Positions 22,330 through 30,046 are shown, counted from the stretch's first letter. The stretch is 64,000 bases of DNA from Streptomyces griseoviridis (GCA_014649155.1 BMSM01000003.1:186001-250000); one strand, 5' to 3'. The notes: generated by a model not told the origin, from the sequence alone. Made by a program: numbers and translations.

Positions 22330-22959
22330 ATGACCACCCTGCACCAGCTCACCGCCACGACCCCCGGCCTGCCCTGCCGCACCACGGACCCGGAGTTGTG
22401 GTTCAGCCGCAGCAGCAGCGAGCGCACTCTCGCCGTCGCTCTCTGCCGCGAGTGCCCGATCCAGACCGCGTGCGCGCAGTACGCCCTGGACCACCCGGAG
22501 TTGCGGGGGGTGTGGGGCGGGACGACGGCCGCGGACCGGCGCCAGTTCCGTACCGGTGAGCCGTGCCGCCTGGACGAGCAGGGCCGGCTGCGGCGGCTCT
22601 GCGGGAGCGAACGGGCGTACCGGGCGCACTTCAAGTACCGGGAGACGCCGGGCCCGGACTGCGTGGACGGGGACTGCGTGGCCGCGCACGAGGAGCACGT
22701 CACGGCGGAACGGCGGGCCCGGCTGGACCGGGAGCACGAGGCCGGCGGGAGCACGGTCGGGTTTTGGCTGCACCGTCGCCTCGGGGAGCCGCTGTGTGGT
22801 GGGTGCCGTGAGGCGTTCCGGGTGCGGCAGGAGATTTCGCGTCGTGCGCGGGCGCGGCGGGGGCTTCAGGGGGCGCGTGGGGCGTCTGCGGCCCCGGAGT
22901 CCGCCGAGGGTGTGAACGGCGCTCCTGCGGGCGTACAGGCGTTCCCCCTCGCCTCCTGA
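22330..22959 (+). CDS. WhiB-family Fe-S transcription factor (phage-encoded)
   Basis: 209 aa from ATG 22330 (GGGAGGCCGGG upstream). Residues 16-75 form a WhiB domain: Cys16, then CRECPIQTAC giving Cys39, Cys42 and Cys48, and the GVWGGTTAADRR turn. Four Cys hold a 4Fe-4S cluster in this family, and WhiB proteins act through the principal sigma factor. The long C-terminal extension (to 209) has more Cys and His (CVDGDC, CGGC), unlike the usual 80-130-aa proteins. Phage WhiB proteins such as TM4 WhiBTM4 can inhibit host WhiB2 and cell division. Confidence 0.85.
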   Translation: MTTLHQLTATTPGLPCRTTDPELWFSRSSSERTLAVALCRECPIQTACAQYALDHPELRGVWGGTTAADRRQFRTGEPCRLDEQGRLRRLCGSERAYRAHFKYRETPGPDCVDGDCVAAHEEHVTAERRARLDREHEAGGSTVGFWLHRRLGEPLCGGCREAFRVRQEISRRARARRGLQGARGASAAPESAEGVNGAPAGVQAFPLAS

Positions 22960-22988
22960 TCCACCACCCACATCGAACGGAGATGACC

Positions 22989-23618
22989 ATGACCATCCCG
23001 AGCCTCCACATCGGCCGCTCGTTCCCTGGCATGACCCCCGACATCGAAGCTGCGTGCCCCTGCCCGAAGGCGCTGTGCGGGCTTGTCATCCAGGACCAGG
23101 TGACCGAGGCATGCGGCCAGCATCACTGGTCCGCGGCGAAGACGATGCGGCAGACGCATCCTGCGGATCAGTGCCCTGGGGCGGTGGCGTCTGCCGGGCA
23201 GGCGCCCGCCACCGGCCAGGCTGCACTCCGCCAGCTGGCCGCCGACGCGCTGCGCCCGTGGCTCCTGGGCGCCGACGAGGCCGACGTGGAGTACGCCGCC
23301 GACGCGGTCCTGGACGCCGTGCTGCCCACGGCCGCCGACCAGACCGCCGTGCGCGCCGCCGCCCTCCGCGAGGGTGCCGAGGCCATCGCGACCCATCCCG
23401 GCCCGCACCGCGACGATCTCCAGCCCGACGCCCCTGGCTTCTGGTGGGACACCCGCGACCGGGACGCGGCGGCGGACCTGCTGCGTCGCATGGCCGACGA
23501 GGCGCAGCCCGCCCAGACCGAGACCGAGCACTGCGTCCACGACCGCCGCACCCACACCCGCCACCACCACCAGCCCATCCCCGGCTGCCCCTGGTGCACA
23601 CCCAAGGAGCAGGCATGA
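22989..23618 (+). CDS. Phage protein with N-terminal Cys/His cluster
   Basis: 209 aa. ATG 22989 is chosen because CGGAG ends 6 nt upstream; ATG 22983 is too close. The N-terminal 60 residues hold CPCPKALCG, CGQHHW and HPADQC and could bind zinc. The middle is a helical region repeated in Streptomyces phage proteins (LRQLAADALRPWLLGADEAD), and the end is His-rich with CPWC. Function unknown; overlaps the next gene. Confidence 0.6.
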   Translation: MTIPSLHIGRSFPGMTPDIEAACPCPKALCGLVIQDQVTEACGQHHWSAAKTMRQTHPADQCPGAVASAGQAPATGQAALRQLAADALRPWLLGADEADVEYAADAVLDAVLPTAADQTAVRAAALREGAEAIATHPGPHRDDLQPDAPGFWWDTRDRDAAADLLRRMADEAQPAQTETEHCVHDRRTHTRHHHQPIPGCPWCTPKEQA

Positions 23619-23854
23619 CCCCCATCCTCACCGCCCTCGCCGGCACCCTCCTCATCCTCGCCGTCCTCTTCGGCCTCCTCCTCCGCTGGATCACCCCACC
23701 GACCGCCTTCGCCCTCTGCGCCACCGCCGCCGCCCTCAACCTCGTACACGCCCTCGAACGCGGCGCCTGGATCTGGGCCGCCCTCGACCTCATCGCCGCC
23801 GTGGCCTTCACCTGGTGGGCCGCCCGGCCCGCACCGCCCAAGGCCCGCCGATGA
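23615..23854 (+). CDS. Small membrane protein, 2-3 helices
   Basis: 79 aa. Hydrophobic segments at about 5-25 (LTALAGTLLILAVLFGLLL), 30-46 and 52-68 are joined by short charged turns, with a basic C-terminus. Overlaps both neighbours by 4 bases. Similar early membrane proteins of phages are often host-takeover or exclusion factors; no specific evidence here. Confidence 0.58.
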   Translation: MTPILTALAGTLLILAVLFGLLLRWITPPTAFALCATAAALNLVHALERGAWIWAALDLIAAVAFTWWAARPAPPKARR

Positions 23855-23964
23855 CCATCGCCCTTGCCGTCGCCCTCGCCACCGCCTGCTGCCTCCCCGC
23901 CGCCGTCACCGCCGGCGCCGACCACGACCCCCAGCACTGCACCCGGAAGGACCACCACGCATGA
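23851..23964 (+). CDS. 37-residue hydrophobic/signal-like microprotein
   Basis: ATG 23851 overlaps the previous stop and its stop overlaps the next start. The first 22 residues are hydrophobic (IALAVALATACCLPAAVTAG) with no basic N-terminus, followed by a His-rich tail. Exact tiling between neighbours supports expression. Function unknown. Confidence 0.5.
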   Translation: MTIALAVALATACCLPAAVTAGADHDPQHCTRKDHHA

Positions 23965-24170
23965 GCACGCCGATCCGTGACCGCTTCGCCCGTGAGTACG
24001 GCATCACCGGGGAGTACGACCTCGAGCAGCTCCAGGCCGTCCTTGACGAGCACGCCCACGCCCTCGCCGAGGAGATCCGCAACTCGGAGCAGCTGCGGGA
24101 TGCCACCGACGACCACATGAGCGACTGCCTCATGGCCGCTGACCTGATCGACCCGGGGGCGCAGCGATGA
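23961..24170 (+). CDS. Small acidic helical protein
   Basis: 69 aa. The sequence EYDLEQLQAVLDEHAHALAE is helical and acidic. No known motif. Coupled by 4-base overlaps to both neighbours in the early operon. Confidence 0.58.
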   Translation: MSTPIRDRFAREYGITGEYDLEQLQAVLDEHAHALAEEIRNSEQLRDATDDHMSDCLMAADLIDPGAQR

Positions 24171-25168
24171 GCCCCGTGAGCGCGGACGCGCGGGCCGTCG
24201 TCGCCGCCGTCGACAGGCTGACGACGCAGGTCCGACACATCGCCACCGCCCTGTCGGCACCCGTCGCCGCGCCGCAGCCCGCCACCGACGACGCCCCGAC
24301 GACGGCCGACGACGGGCCACGCTGCGTCTGCGGCGACCCCATCGAACAGACCGGCGACCCGGCGTACTGGATTCACAGCCCCGGGTCGGACACGTCCTGC
24401 CTCGATGCCCGGCCGAACCTGACCGCCCGCACCATCGCGCACCATGTGCCCGCCGAGGCGTACACCACGTGGACCGAACAGGCCCCGGTCGCCGACGACG
24501 ACCAGGCGCTGCGCTGGGCCCGCCGCGAGTCCCTCCTCGTCCTCCTCACCCGCCTCCAGCGCGGCCGGCGCCTCACCGAGGCCGAGGCCGGGACGCTGCG
24601 GCAGCACGTGGAGACGGAGATGCGGGAGGCCGACACCGCCCGCGCCGTCGCCGCTGGGAATCTGCGGCACGTCCAGCAGATCGTCCCCGAGATCGACCGG
24701 CTCGCTGCCGAGCTGGAGGACGCCGAGCGGCGCGCGGACGGCTTCCGTACCGAGCGTGACGAGGCGCAGGCCGCCATCAAGCAGGTGCAGCAGACGTGCC
24801 ACGACCTGCCTTACGAGCACGCGCGACGCGTCCTCTCCGCCCTCGACGGCTCCGACCAGCCCACCACCAAGGCCCCCGAGCCCCTCTGCGTCACCCCGTG
24901 CAACCCGCCCCGCATGGCTATCCACTGCGGCGGCGAATGCCTCGCCATCGCCGACAGCAACCCCGACCGGGATCGCAGCGACCGCGTCGCCCTCGTCGGT
25001 GACACCCTCACGGTCTTCACCGGCACCCCCAACGGGGCCGCCCCCACCCTCCCCGCCGGGGCGCACTACCTCGCCGAGGTGTTCGTCCCGCGCGGAACCA
25101 GCGCCATCAGGGCGGCCAACATCACCAGTTCGGGCCTGCTGTTCCACCGGCCCACCACCAAGGAGTAA
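24167..25168 (+). CDS. Phage protein with coiled coil and C-terminal Cys domain
   Basis: 333 aa. An N-terminal helical/Ala-rich part precedes CVCGDPIEQTG (about 53-63). A coiled coil of about 95 residues follows (e.g. HVQQIVPEIDRLAAELEDAE), then a C-terminal domain with CVTPCNPPRMAIHCGGEC. Coiled-coil plus Cys clusters suggest a structural or scaffolding role in the early phase. No family recognised. Confidence 0.6.
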   Translation: MSPVSADARAVVAAVDRLTTQVRHIATALSAPVAAPQPATDDAPTTADDGPRCVCGDPIEQTGDPAYWIHSPGSDTSCLDARPNLTARTIAHHVPAEAYTTWTEQAPVADDDQALRWARRESLLVLLTRLQRGRRLTEAEAGTLRQHVETEMREADTARAVAAGNLRHVQQIVPEIDRLAAELEDAERRADGFRTERDEAQAAIKQVQQTCHDLPYEHARRVLSALDGSDQPTTKAPEPLCVTPCNPPRMAIHCGGECLAIADSNPDRDRSDRVALVGDTLTVFTGTPNGAAPTLPAGAHYLAEVFVPRGTSAIRAANITSSGLLFHRPTTKE

Positions 25169-25170
25169 CC

Positions 25171-25446
25171 ATGCCCGACCCCCTCGCCCCCGTCGCCCTC
25201 CGTGTCGAAGTCGAGATCAACGGCCAGACGTACGGCCAACAGTGGGCCGTGCCTCGCCGCGAATGGGAGGCCATCCAGCAGGACGAGAAGCTGCGCGCCA
25301 CGTACGAGAACATGCTCCGGGCGCACCTCGGCGCAGCGGTCATGGAGCAGCTCCAGCCGCCCGTCACCGTTCACATGCCGACCGAGCTGGACGAGGCCGT
25401 GATGCAGCGCACCGTCGCCGACCTGGAGCAGCAGGGCGGCGACTGA
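25171..25446 (+). CDS. Small phage protein of unknown function
   Basis: 91 aa, ATG 25171 with AAGGAG just upstream. Acidic; an N-terminal beta-like segment (LRVEVEINGQTYGQQW) is followed by helices. No motif known. It starts 2 bp after the coiled-coil gene. Confidence 0.6.
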   Translation: MPDPLAPVALRVEVEINGQTYGQQWAVPRREWEAIQQDEKLRATYENMLRAHLGAAVMEQLQPPVTVHMPTELDEAVMQRTVADLEQQGGD

Positions 25447-25514
25447 CCGGGAACTACCGGCCAGCCCCACACGTCCACCACCACACCACCACGCACCACC
25501 AGACCGGAGGAACC

Positions 25515-25685
25515 ATGGCCGACGAGGAAGTCACCAGGAAGGAAATCGCCCAAGAGATCGGCCGGGCGATGATCGAGCAGGCGAAGAACCTCGCCAACTA
25601 CGGGGACAGCAAGGTCGCCGCCGCAGGGCTGAAGGACCTGGCCGAGGCGCTTGCGTGGCTGAACCACCCGAACCAGCCGCACTGA
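25515..25685 (+). CDS. Small acidic helical phage protein
   Basis: 56 aa from ATG 25515 with CGGAGGAA upstream. It is a single helical bundle-like chain (EVTRKEIAQEIGRAMIEQAK) ending LNHPNQPH. It closes the rightward early operon just before the oppositely oriented regulator. Function unknown. Confidence 0.58.
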   Translation: MADEEVTRKEIAQEIGRAMIEQAKNLANYGDSKVAAAGLKDLAEALAWLNHPNQPH

Positions 25686-25747
25686 CGACGCAGGCCAGAC
25701 GCCCCGTCACCCCGTCCGACGACGGCCGGAGACGGGGCGTCGACGCG

Positions 25748-26008
25748 TCACGACGACGCCCGATTCTTCCCCGCCGCGATCTGGCCGGCCGTCTCCCCCG
25801 TCACACCCATCCGCGCCCCGATCTCCCGGAACGTGTGCCCCTGACCCTTCGCCGTGCGCACCGCCTGCTGCCGCACATCCGCGACCATCCGGTGCAGCCC
25901 CGGCCACTCCCGCAGCACCTCAGCACAGGCCGCCGCCCGGTCCAGCGCATCCGGGATCGCCTCCAGCGCCCGCAGCGCCTCACGCACCCGCTCGACCTCA
26001 CCAGCCAC
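25748..26008 (-). CDS. Divergent HTH regulator of the membrane cassette
   Basis: 86 aa from GTG 26008, with GGGAGG 8 nt upstream; a longer frame to 26158 would cross the promoter. The C-terminal half is a sigma-region-4-like helix-turn-helix (VRQQAVRTAKGQGHTFREIG, ARMGVTGETAGQIAAGK). Short proteins of this type occur in many Streptomyces accessory loci. It is the only minus-strand gene between 14 and 50 kb. It faces away from the DUF2637 cassette, and the shared region carries a good promoter and a palindromic operator. Confidence 0.72.
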   Translation of the reverse strand: MAGEVERVREALRALEAIPDALDRAAACAEVLREWPGLHRMVADVRQQAVRTAKGQGHTFREIGARMGVTGETAGQIAAGKNRASS

Positions 26009-26028
26009 CCACGCCACCTCCCGACCGG

Positions 26029-26091
26029 AGAGTAGGGCTGCACACAGCGCCACCCAAGGGGTACTCTCTGGACCCAAGGGGAACCCCTTGG
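26029..26091 (-). promoter_or_regulatory. Promoter and operator of the divergent regulator/cassette
   Basis: On the minus strand TTGGGT (26052-26057) and TACTCT (26029-26034) are exactly 17 bp apart, a vegetative-type promoter for the HTH gene. CCCAAGGGG occurs at 26053-26061, covering the -35, and again at 26073-26081, where it is the left arm of the palindrome CCAAGGGG-AA-CCCCTTGG (26074-26091). The repeats are 20 bp apart. Confidence 0.65.
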
Positions 26092-26196
26092 ACGTCATGA
26101 CGGGCCGACGACGCCCGACGACGCCCCACAACAGAACGAGCCCCGGCCGGGCTTCCACACACCGACCGAGGCTCTGACCACCGGAGAGTGACCTCC

Positions 26197-27018
26197 ATGG
26201 CTGACCCGCAGCCTACGCACCCCCCACGCCCCCCGGCTACATCCGGGCTCGGCCTCGCCGTCGGCGCCGCCGCGATCATCTGCCTCATCACCGGTATCGC
26301 CTTCTGGCTCTCGTACCACCACCTGCACGACGTCGCCGCCCGCAACGGCCTCGGCATCGACCCCGCCCGCGCCTGGGCCTGGCCCGCCGTCCTCGACCTC
26401 TTCTACCTCGCCGGCGAACTCCTCATCCTGCGCGCCTCCTACCTGCGCACCGTCGACCCCTGGGCCATCGCCCTCACCGCCGTCGGCGCCCTCGGCTCCA
26501 TCGGCCTCAACGTGGCCGGCGTCGGCCCCGGCGCGGGACAGCTGGAGTACGTCGTCGCTGCGGTCCCGCCGGTCGCCGCGCTGCTGGCGTTCGGTGCGCT
26601 CATGCGCCAGCTCCACGTGTGGTTCGCCCGGCGCCCGGCGGCCGAGCCCGCCCCGGTGCCGGCACCTGCGGTGACCGTGGAGCGCACCGAGACCGCCACC
26701 GTCCCGCCGATGCCCGAGCAGGCCCCCGCCGTCCCCCCGGCCCCGGAGCAGCGGCCCGAGCTGGCGCCCGCCACCGAACAGCGACCGGAGCGACCGGCCA
26801 TCCGGTACAGCGACCCCCGGTGCGCCATCCTCCGCCCGCTCTACGACAGCGGCTACCGGCCGACCACCGGAGAGATGCGCGCCGCCCTGGAGGCCGCAGG
26901 CATCACCCCGCCCGGCGCCTCGACGCTGCGCGGCGTCCTCCGCGGCGAGATCGAGCGACACGAGCCCGCGCTCGCCGCGCTGCCCGCCCGGCCCTCGCCG
27001 CTCCACCAGGCCGGGTGA
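26197..27018 (+). CDS. DUF2637 / SpdB-like membrane protein in the prophage
   Basis: 273 aa from ATG 26197 (CGGAGAG upstream). Four transmembrane segments fall within about residues 20-145, with SYHHLHDVAARNG and the conserved run AWAWPAVLDLFYLAGELLIL. A Pro/Glu linker then joins a C-terminal winged-helix-like domain (RPTTGEMRAALEAAGITPPG). The HLHDVA and WAxPxxxD pattern is shared with the AICE SpdB-like protein at 7244-7900. In conjugative elements such proteins aid intramycelial spread; a phage copy is unexpected and its role is unknown. Confidence 0.78.
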   Translation: MADPQPTHPPRPPATSGLGLAVGAAAIICLITGIAFWLSYHHLHDVAARNGLGIDPARAWAWPAVLDLFYLAGELLILRASYLRTVDPWAIALTAVGALGSIGLNVAGVGPGAGQLEYVVAAVPPVAALLAFGALMRQLHVWFARRPAAEPAPVPAPAVTVERTETATVPPMPEQAPAVPPAPEQRPELAPATEQRPERPAIRYSDPRCAILRPLYDSGYRPTTGEMRAALEAAGITPPGASTLRGVLRGEIERHEPALAALPARPSPLHQAG

Positions 27019-27024
27019 GCCCCG

Positions 27025-27171
27025 GTGCTGCTCGCCGTCTTCTTCGTGCTCGCAGCCGCCGCCGGACTCCTCGGCCTCGCCCTCATCGACTGGCGCACCG
27101 TCCCGCTCGTCAGCGGCACCTGCGCGTTCATCCTCACCCTCGCCGCGCTCGGCGTGGCCATCGTCCGCTGA
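27025..27171 (+). CDS. 48-residue two-helix membrane protein
   Basis: GTG 27025, directly after the DUF2637 gene (GAGCCCCG upstream). Two hydrophobic helices (LLAVFFVLAAAAGLLGLALI and TCAFILTLAALGVAIV) are joined by DWRTVPLVSG. Size and position between two coupled genes support it. Function unknown. Confidence 0.55.
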   Translation: MLLAVFFVLAAAAGLLGLALIDWRTVPLVSGTCAFILTLAALGVAIVR

Positions 27172-27182
27172 AGGACCCCCTG

Positions 27183-27725
27183 ATGTCTGACCCGATCGTC
27201 CCCTCCCGGATCATCCCGGCCGGCGCCCCGCTCCCTGCCCGGCCGCCCCAGCCCGGCGAGGTGCCGCCGTGGCGCACCCCGCCCCCGCCGCCGGCCGCGC
27301 CGCCGTGGCCCGGTTTCCCGCCGCCCCCGCCGCCCGGCCCCATCGAGGTCCACGTCACCCTCCTCCCGCTGCCCCTACCGGAGCCCGAGCCCGAGCCGCG
27401 CTGGTGGGAAAGGGTGTGGGACTACGTCACGGACCGGCTGATCACCTGGCGCATGACCATCGCCCTCGCCCTCTCCGTCACCCCCTGGGTCGCCGGGCAG
27501 AGCCCCGTCGGCCTCTGGTCCCGGACCGTCCACGCCGCCCGCGACGAGGCATCCATCGGCGGCGCCTACGTCCTCGCCGGCGTCGCCGTCGCCGCCGCCT
27601 GGGCCCTCGACCGGCACACCGGCCGCACTGTCCCTCGCGCCCTCCTCGTCACCGCCAGCCTCGGCGCCACCGGCGTCGTGCACTGGTGGGACCCGATCCT
27701 CGCGCTCACCGGAGTCTCCCGATGA
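27183..27725 (+). CDS. Pro-rich membrane protein
   Basis: 180 aa from ATG 27183, with AAGGA upstream. The first 75 residues are Pro-rich (WRTPPPPPAAPPWPG and a later PPPPPPGP), then three hydrophobic segments (about 92-108, 127-145, 155-172). The Pro-rich arm may bind a partner or span the cell wall. Third gene of the cassette; stop overlaps the next start. Confidence 0.6.
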   Translation: MSDPIVPSRIIPAGAPLPARPPQPGEVPPWRTPPPPPAAPPWPGFPPPPPPGPIEVHVTLLPLPLPEPEPEPRWWERVWDYVTDRLITWRMTIALALSVTPWVAGQSPVGLWSRTVHAARDEASIGGAYVLAGVAVAAAWALDRHTGRTVPRALLVTASLGATGVVHWWDPILALTGVSR

Positions 27726-28234
27726 CCGGCACCACCGTCCTCACCCTCGGCGGCCTCCTCGCCGCCCTCCTCGTCCTGATCGCCAACTTGCACCCCTGGT
27801 GGACCGGCAGCCGCGAGATGAAGCAGTTGGCCGCGTTCGGCAAGGGATTCTCGGCCGCCGCGTGCGCCGCGGCCTGCCCCGGCGGACTCCTCGGCTGGGC
27901 CCACTCCCGCGCGGGCACCGTCGCCAACGGCGCCGGGGAACGCGTGGGCGCCGCGGCCACCGGCACCTCCTCCGGCGCCGGCGTGACCAGCGGCCAGCTC
28001 GTCGGTCTCGGTACCACCGGGGCCCTCGTCGCCGTCGCCGTCGTCTTCCTCGTCGGCCTCGCCTACAAGGCCGCCGGGAAGAAGGACAAGAAGAGGATCA
28101 TCGGCGGCGCGTTCGTCGGCTCCGTCCTCCTGCTCACCGCGGGCGTGGCCGGCGCCCTGTCCTGGCTGCCCGACGCGCTCAACGTCGGCGGCGAGGCCCT
28201 CGTGGACGCGGTCGAGGGGGCGGGCATCCTGTGA
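27722..28234 (+). CDS. Polytopic membrane protein of the cassette
   Basis: 170 aa. Helices at about 4-22 (TTVLTLGGLLAALLVLIANL), 100-118 and 128-147, plus a Cys-containing amphipathic stretch (AACAAACPGGLLGWA). Two short basic loops (KAAGKKDKKR) suggest inside orientation. It resembles no transporter I know. Coupled on both sides in the five-gene cassette. Confidence 0.58.
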   Translation: MTGTTVLTLGGLLAALLVLIANLHPWWTGSREMKQLAAFGKGFSAAACAAACPGGLLGWAHSRAGTVANGAGERVGAAATGTSSGAGVTSGQLVGLGTTGALVAVAVVFLVGLAYKAAGKKDKKRIIGGAFVGSVLLLTAGVAGALSWLPDALNVGGEALVDAVEGAGIL

Positions 28235-28821
28235 CCCGGCTCGCCCGCCCCGCCGACCGGATCGCCACCGGCACCGCGCGCGTTGCCCGCCGGCTCGCCG
28301 CGCGAGCCGCCGCCTGGTGCGCGCGCGGTCGCCGCGGCGACCTCACCGGCTGGCGTGCCGTCCTCGGCATCGTCGCCCGGATCGCGCTGCTCGGCCTCGG
28401 CCTGTACCTCCTGGTCCGCCTGGTGCGCGCCCTGCCCGCCTTGATGTGGCCGCTCGCCGCCGGGTGGCTCGCCGCCGCCTGGCGGGCCGGGAGGGCACCC
28501 GCCGAGGCCGTGGAGGAGCCGGAAGGGGAGGCCCCCGCGGCCGACCCTCGGGAGGCCGTCCGCGCTCTGCTGCTGGAGGTGATGGGGGACGCCCCCGCCG
28601 TACACCTCCGCACGGTCCTGGAGCACCTCCGGGAGAGAGGGCAGTGGGAGGGCCGGAAGGTCTCCGATCTGCGCGCCCGCCTGGAGCGCCTGGAGGTGCC
28701 CGTCCACCGCGGCGTGAAGGTGGGCGGCGTGCCCACCTGGGGGGTCCGCCGGCGGGACCTCGAAGCCCCTTCCCCGGCTGCCGTCCAGGAGACGCCCGTA
28801 GCCCCGTCTACCGCCGCCTGA
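28231..28821 (+). CDS. Membrane-anchored winged-helix protein
   Basis: 196 aa from GTG 28231. A basic N-terminus (Arg-rich, residues 1-45), two adjoining membrane segments (about 50-90, including RIALLGLGLYLLVRLV), an acidic linker and a C-terminal winged helix (AVHLRTVLEHLRERGQWEGR, then VPVHRGVKVGGVPTWGV). A DNA-binding domain on a membrane anchor could place DNA at the membrane, in keeping with the SpdB-like protein at the head of the cassette; this is inference. Confidence 0.6.
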   Translation: MTRLARPADRIATGTARVARRLAARAAAWCARGRRGDLTGWRAVLGIVARIALLGLGLYLLVRLVRALPALMWPLAAGWLAAAWRAGRAPAEAVEEPEGEAPAADPREAVRALLLEVMGDAPAVHLRTVLEHLRERGQWEGRKVSDLRARLERLEVPVHRGVKVGGVPTWGVRRRDLEAPSPAAVQETPVAPSTAA

Positions 28822-28882
28822 CCTGCACGTCTACCGGCGTATCTACCGCCGTCTACCGCCGGATCTACCGGCCCATCTACCC
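28807..28882. repeat. Short spaced repeats TCTACCG
   Basis: TCTACCG recurs at 28807, 28830, 28842, 28852 and 28864, and as TCTACCC at 28876, mostly 10-12 bp apart. It spans the end of the membrane-anchored gene and the intergenic stretch before a terminator. Confidence 0.6.
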
Positions 28883-28922
28883 CGGGGCGGCCGGGTCGCC
28901 TGGCAGCAGTCGGCCGCCCCGG
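28882..28922 (+). terminator. Hairpin terminator closing the membrane cassette
   Basis: Perfect 12-bp arms CCGGGGCGGCCG (28882-28893) and CGGCCGCCCCGG (28911-28922) with a 17-nt loop. It follows the fifth cassette gene and separates it from the next small genes. Confidence 0.65.
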
Positions 28923-28954
28923 TCCCATCCCGATCACGAGACAGGAGCGCCATC

Positions 28955-29092
28955 ATGGCACTCGGCTGGAAGAAGACCCCCGACGAGACTCACCCCGCCG
29001 TGAAGCGGGCGACCAAGACGACGTACCAGCCCTCGCGCGGTGGCTACTTCCCCGCGCCGAAGAAGCCGGTCCCCGGCACCCCGAAGAAGTAG
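28955..29092 (+). CDS. 45-residue basic protein
   Basis: ATG 28955 with CAGGAG 8 nt upstream. Lys-rich (GWKKTPDET, KRATKTTYQPS, PKKPVPGTPKK) and without hydrophobic segments. It may bind nucleic acid or be a small DNA-packaging or host-interaction protein; nothing specific is known. Confidence 0.55.
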   Translation: MALGWKKTPDETHPAVKRATKTTYQPSRGGYFPAPKKPVPGTPKK

Positions 29093-29132
29093 CCCCCGCC
29101 CACAGTCGGCACCACTGCGAGAGGATGCCCCC

Positions 29133-29420
29133 ATGGCAGGAGGACCCGAGCGCACTGCCGTCCTGATAGTCGACAGCTACACCACGACGTGCAGCCGATG
29201 CCGTCAGGGCGCCTTCATCAGGGACACTCACCACACCCGGATCGCGTCCGGGTGGGATACTCCGGACCCACGCGACCGGTCACGTGACCGGCCGTGCGGC
29301 GCCCGCTTCGTCGCCATCTCCACCGTGCGCCTGGAGTACACAGTGGATGATCTGCGTCGACTGCGGTCCGACCTCCCCGCCTATGAGGCTGGTGCGGCGC
29401 CGCGCGGCCTCACGTCCTGA
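29133..29420 (+). CDS. Small Cys-bearing phage protein
   Basis: 95 aa from ATG 29133 with GAGAGG 8 nt upstream. It has TTTCSRCRQGAF (a CxxC) and a later Cys in DRPCGARF, then an acidic LEYTVDDLRRLRSDL. It may be a small zinc-binding protein. Function unknown. Confidence 0.55.
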   Translation: MAGGPERTAVLIVDSYTTTCSRCRQGAFIRDTHHTRIASGWDTPDPRDRSRDRPCGARFVAISTVRLEYTVDDLRRLRSDLPAYEAGAAPRGLTS

Positions 29421-29584
29421 CCACCGCTGTCAGACCCTCGCCGTACAGTCGGAGGCGTCACCACACGCGTCTGCATGGCTGCGACGTGCCGGGCCCCGCC
29501 GGAAATCCCCCGTACCGGCGGGGCCCTCTGCTGTCCGCCGTGGCACCATGCCCCTCACAGACCGCACACAGTCCTGGGGGGACC

Positions 29585-30046
29585 ATGCGCACCCGCGCCA
29601 CCATCACGACCGCCGCCCTGCTCCTCGCCGCGCTCACCGCTTGCTCGTCGGGCGACGACGGCAGCACCGACGCCGCACCGCCGGCCGCGAGCAGCAGCGC
29701 CTCCACGCCGGCCGCCGCCGAGAGCAGCGCGCCGCCGGCCGACGACGCCGAGCTGACGAAGGCCGTGGAGGACTACACCGCCGCGTACTTCGCGGGGGAG
29801 GCGAGCACCGCGTACGGGATGCTGTCCGAGCGCTGCCAGAAGAAGGCCAACGAGTTGGTGTTCGGGGCGACCGTGGACCAGGCCGCGAAGGAGTACGGGC
29901 CGGACCACGCGGCGACGGACGTGCAGGCGGAAGTGTCGGGGGACATGGCCCGGGTCAGCTACCGGGTGGAGGGTCTGCCGAAGTTCGACCAGGACGCGCA
30001 GCCGTGGACGCTGGAGGGCGGCGCCTGGAAGTACGACGCCTGCTGA
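29585..30046 (+). CDS. Prophage-encoded lipoprotein
   Basis: 153 aa from ATG 29585 with GGGGG upstream. The signal peptide ends with lipobox LTAC (Cys20). A Ser/Ala/Pro linker (to about 55) leads to a small domain (DAELTKAVEDYTAAYFAGEA, then CQKKANELVFGATV) of the NTF2/DUF4878-like kind. Exported lipoproteins in prophages are often lysogenic-conversion or superinfection-exclusion factors. It sits alone, just before the packaging genes. Confidence 0.78.
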   Translation: MRTRATITTAALLLAALTACSSGDDGSTDAAPPAASSSASTPAAAESSAPPADDAELTKAVEDYTAAYFAGEASTAYGMLSERCQKKANELVFGATVDQAAKEYGPDHAATDVQAEVSGDMARVSYRVEGLPKFDQDAQPWTLEGGAWKYDAC

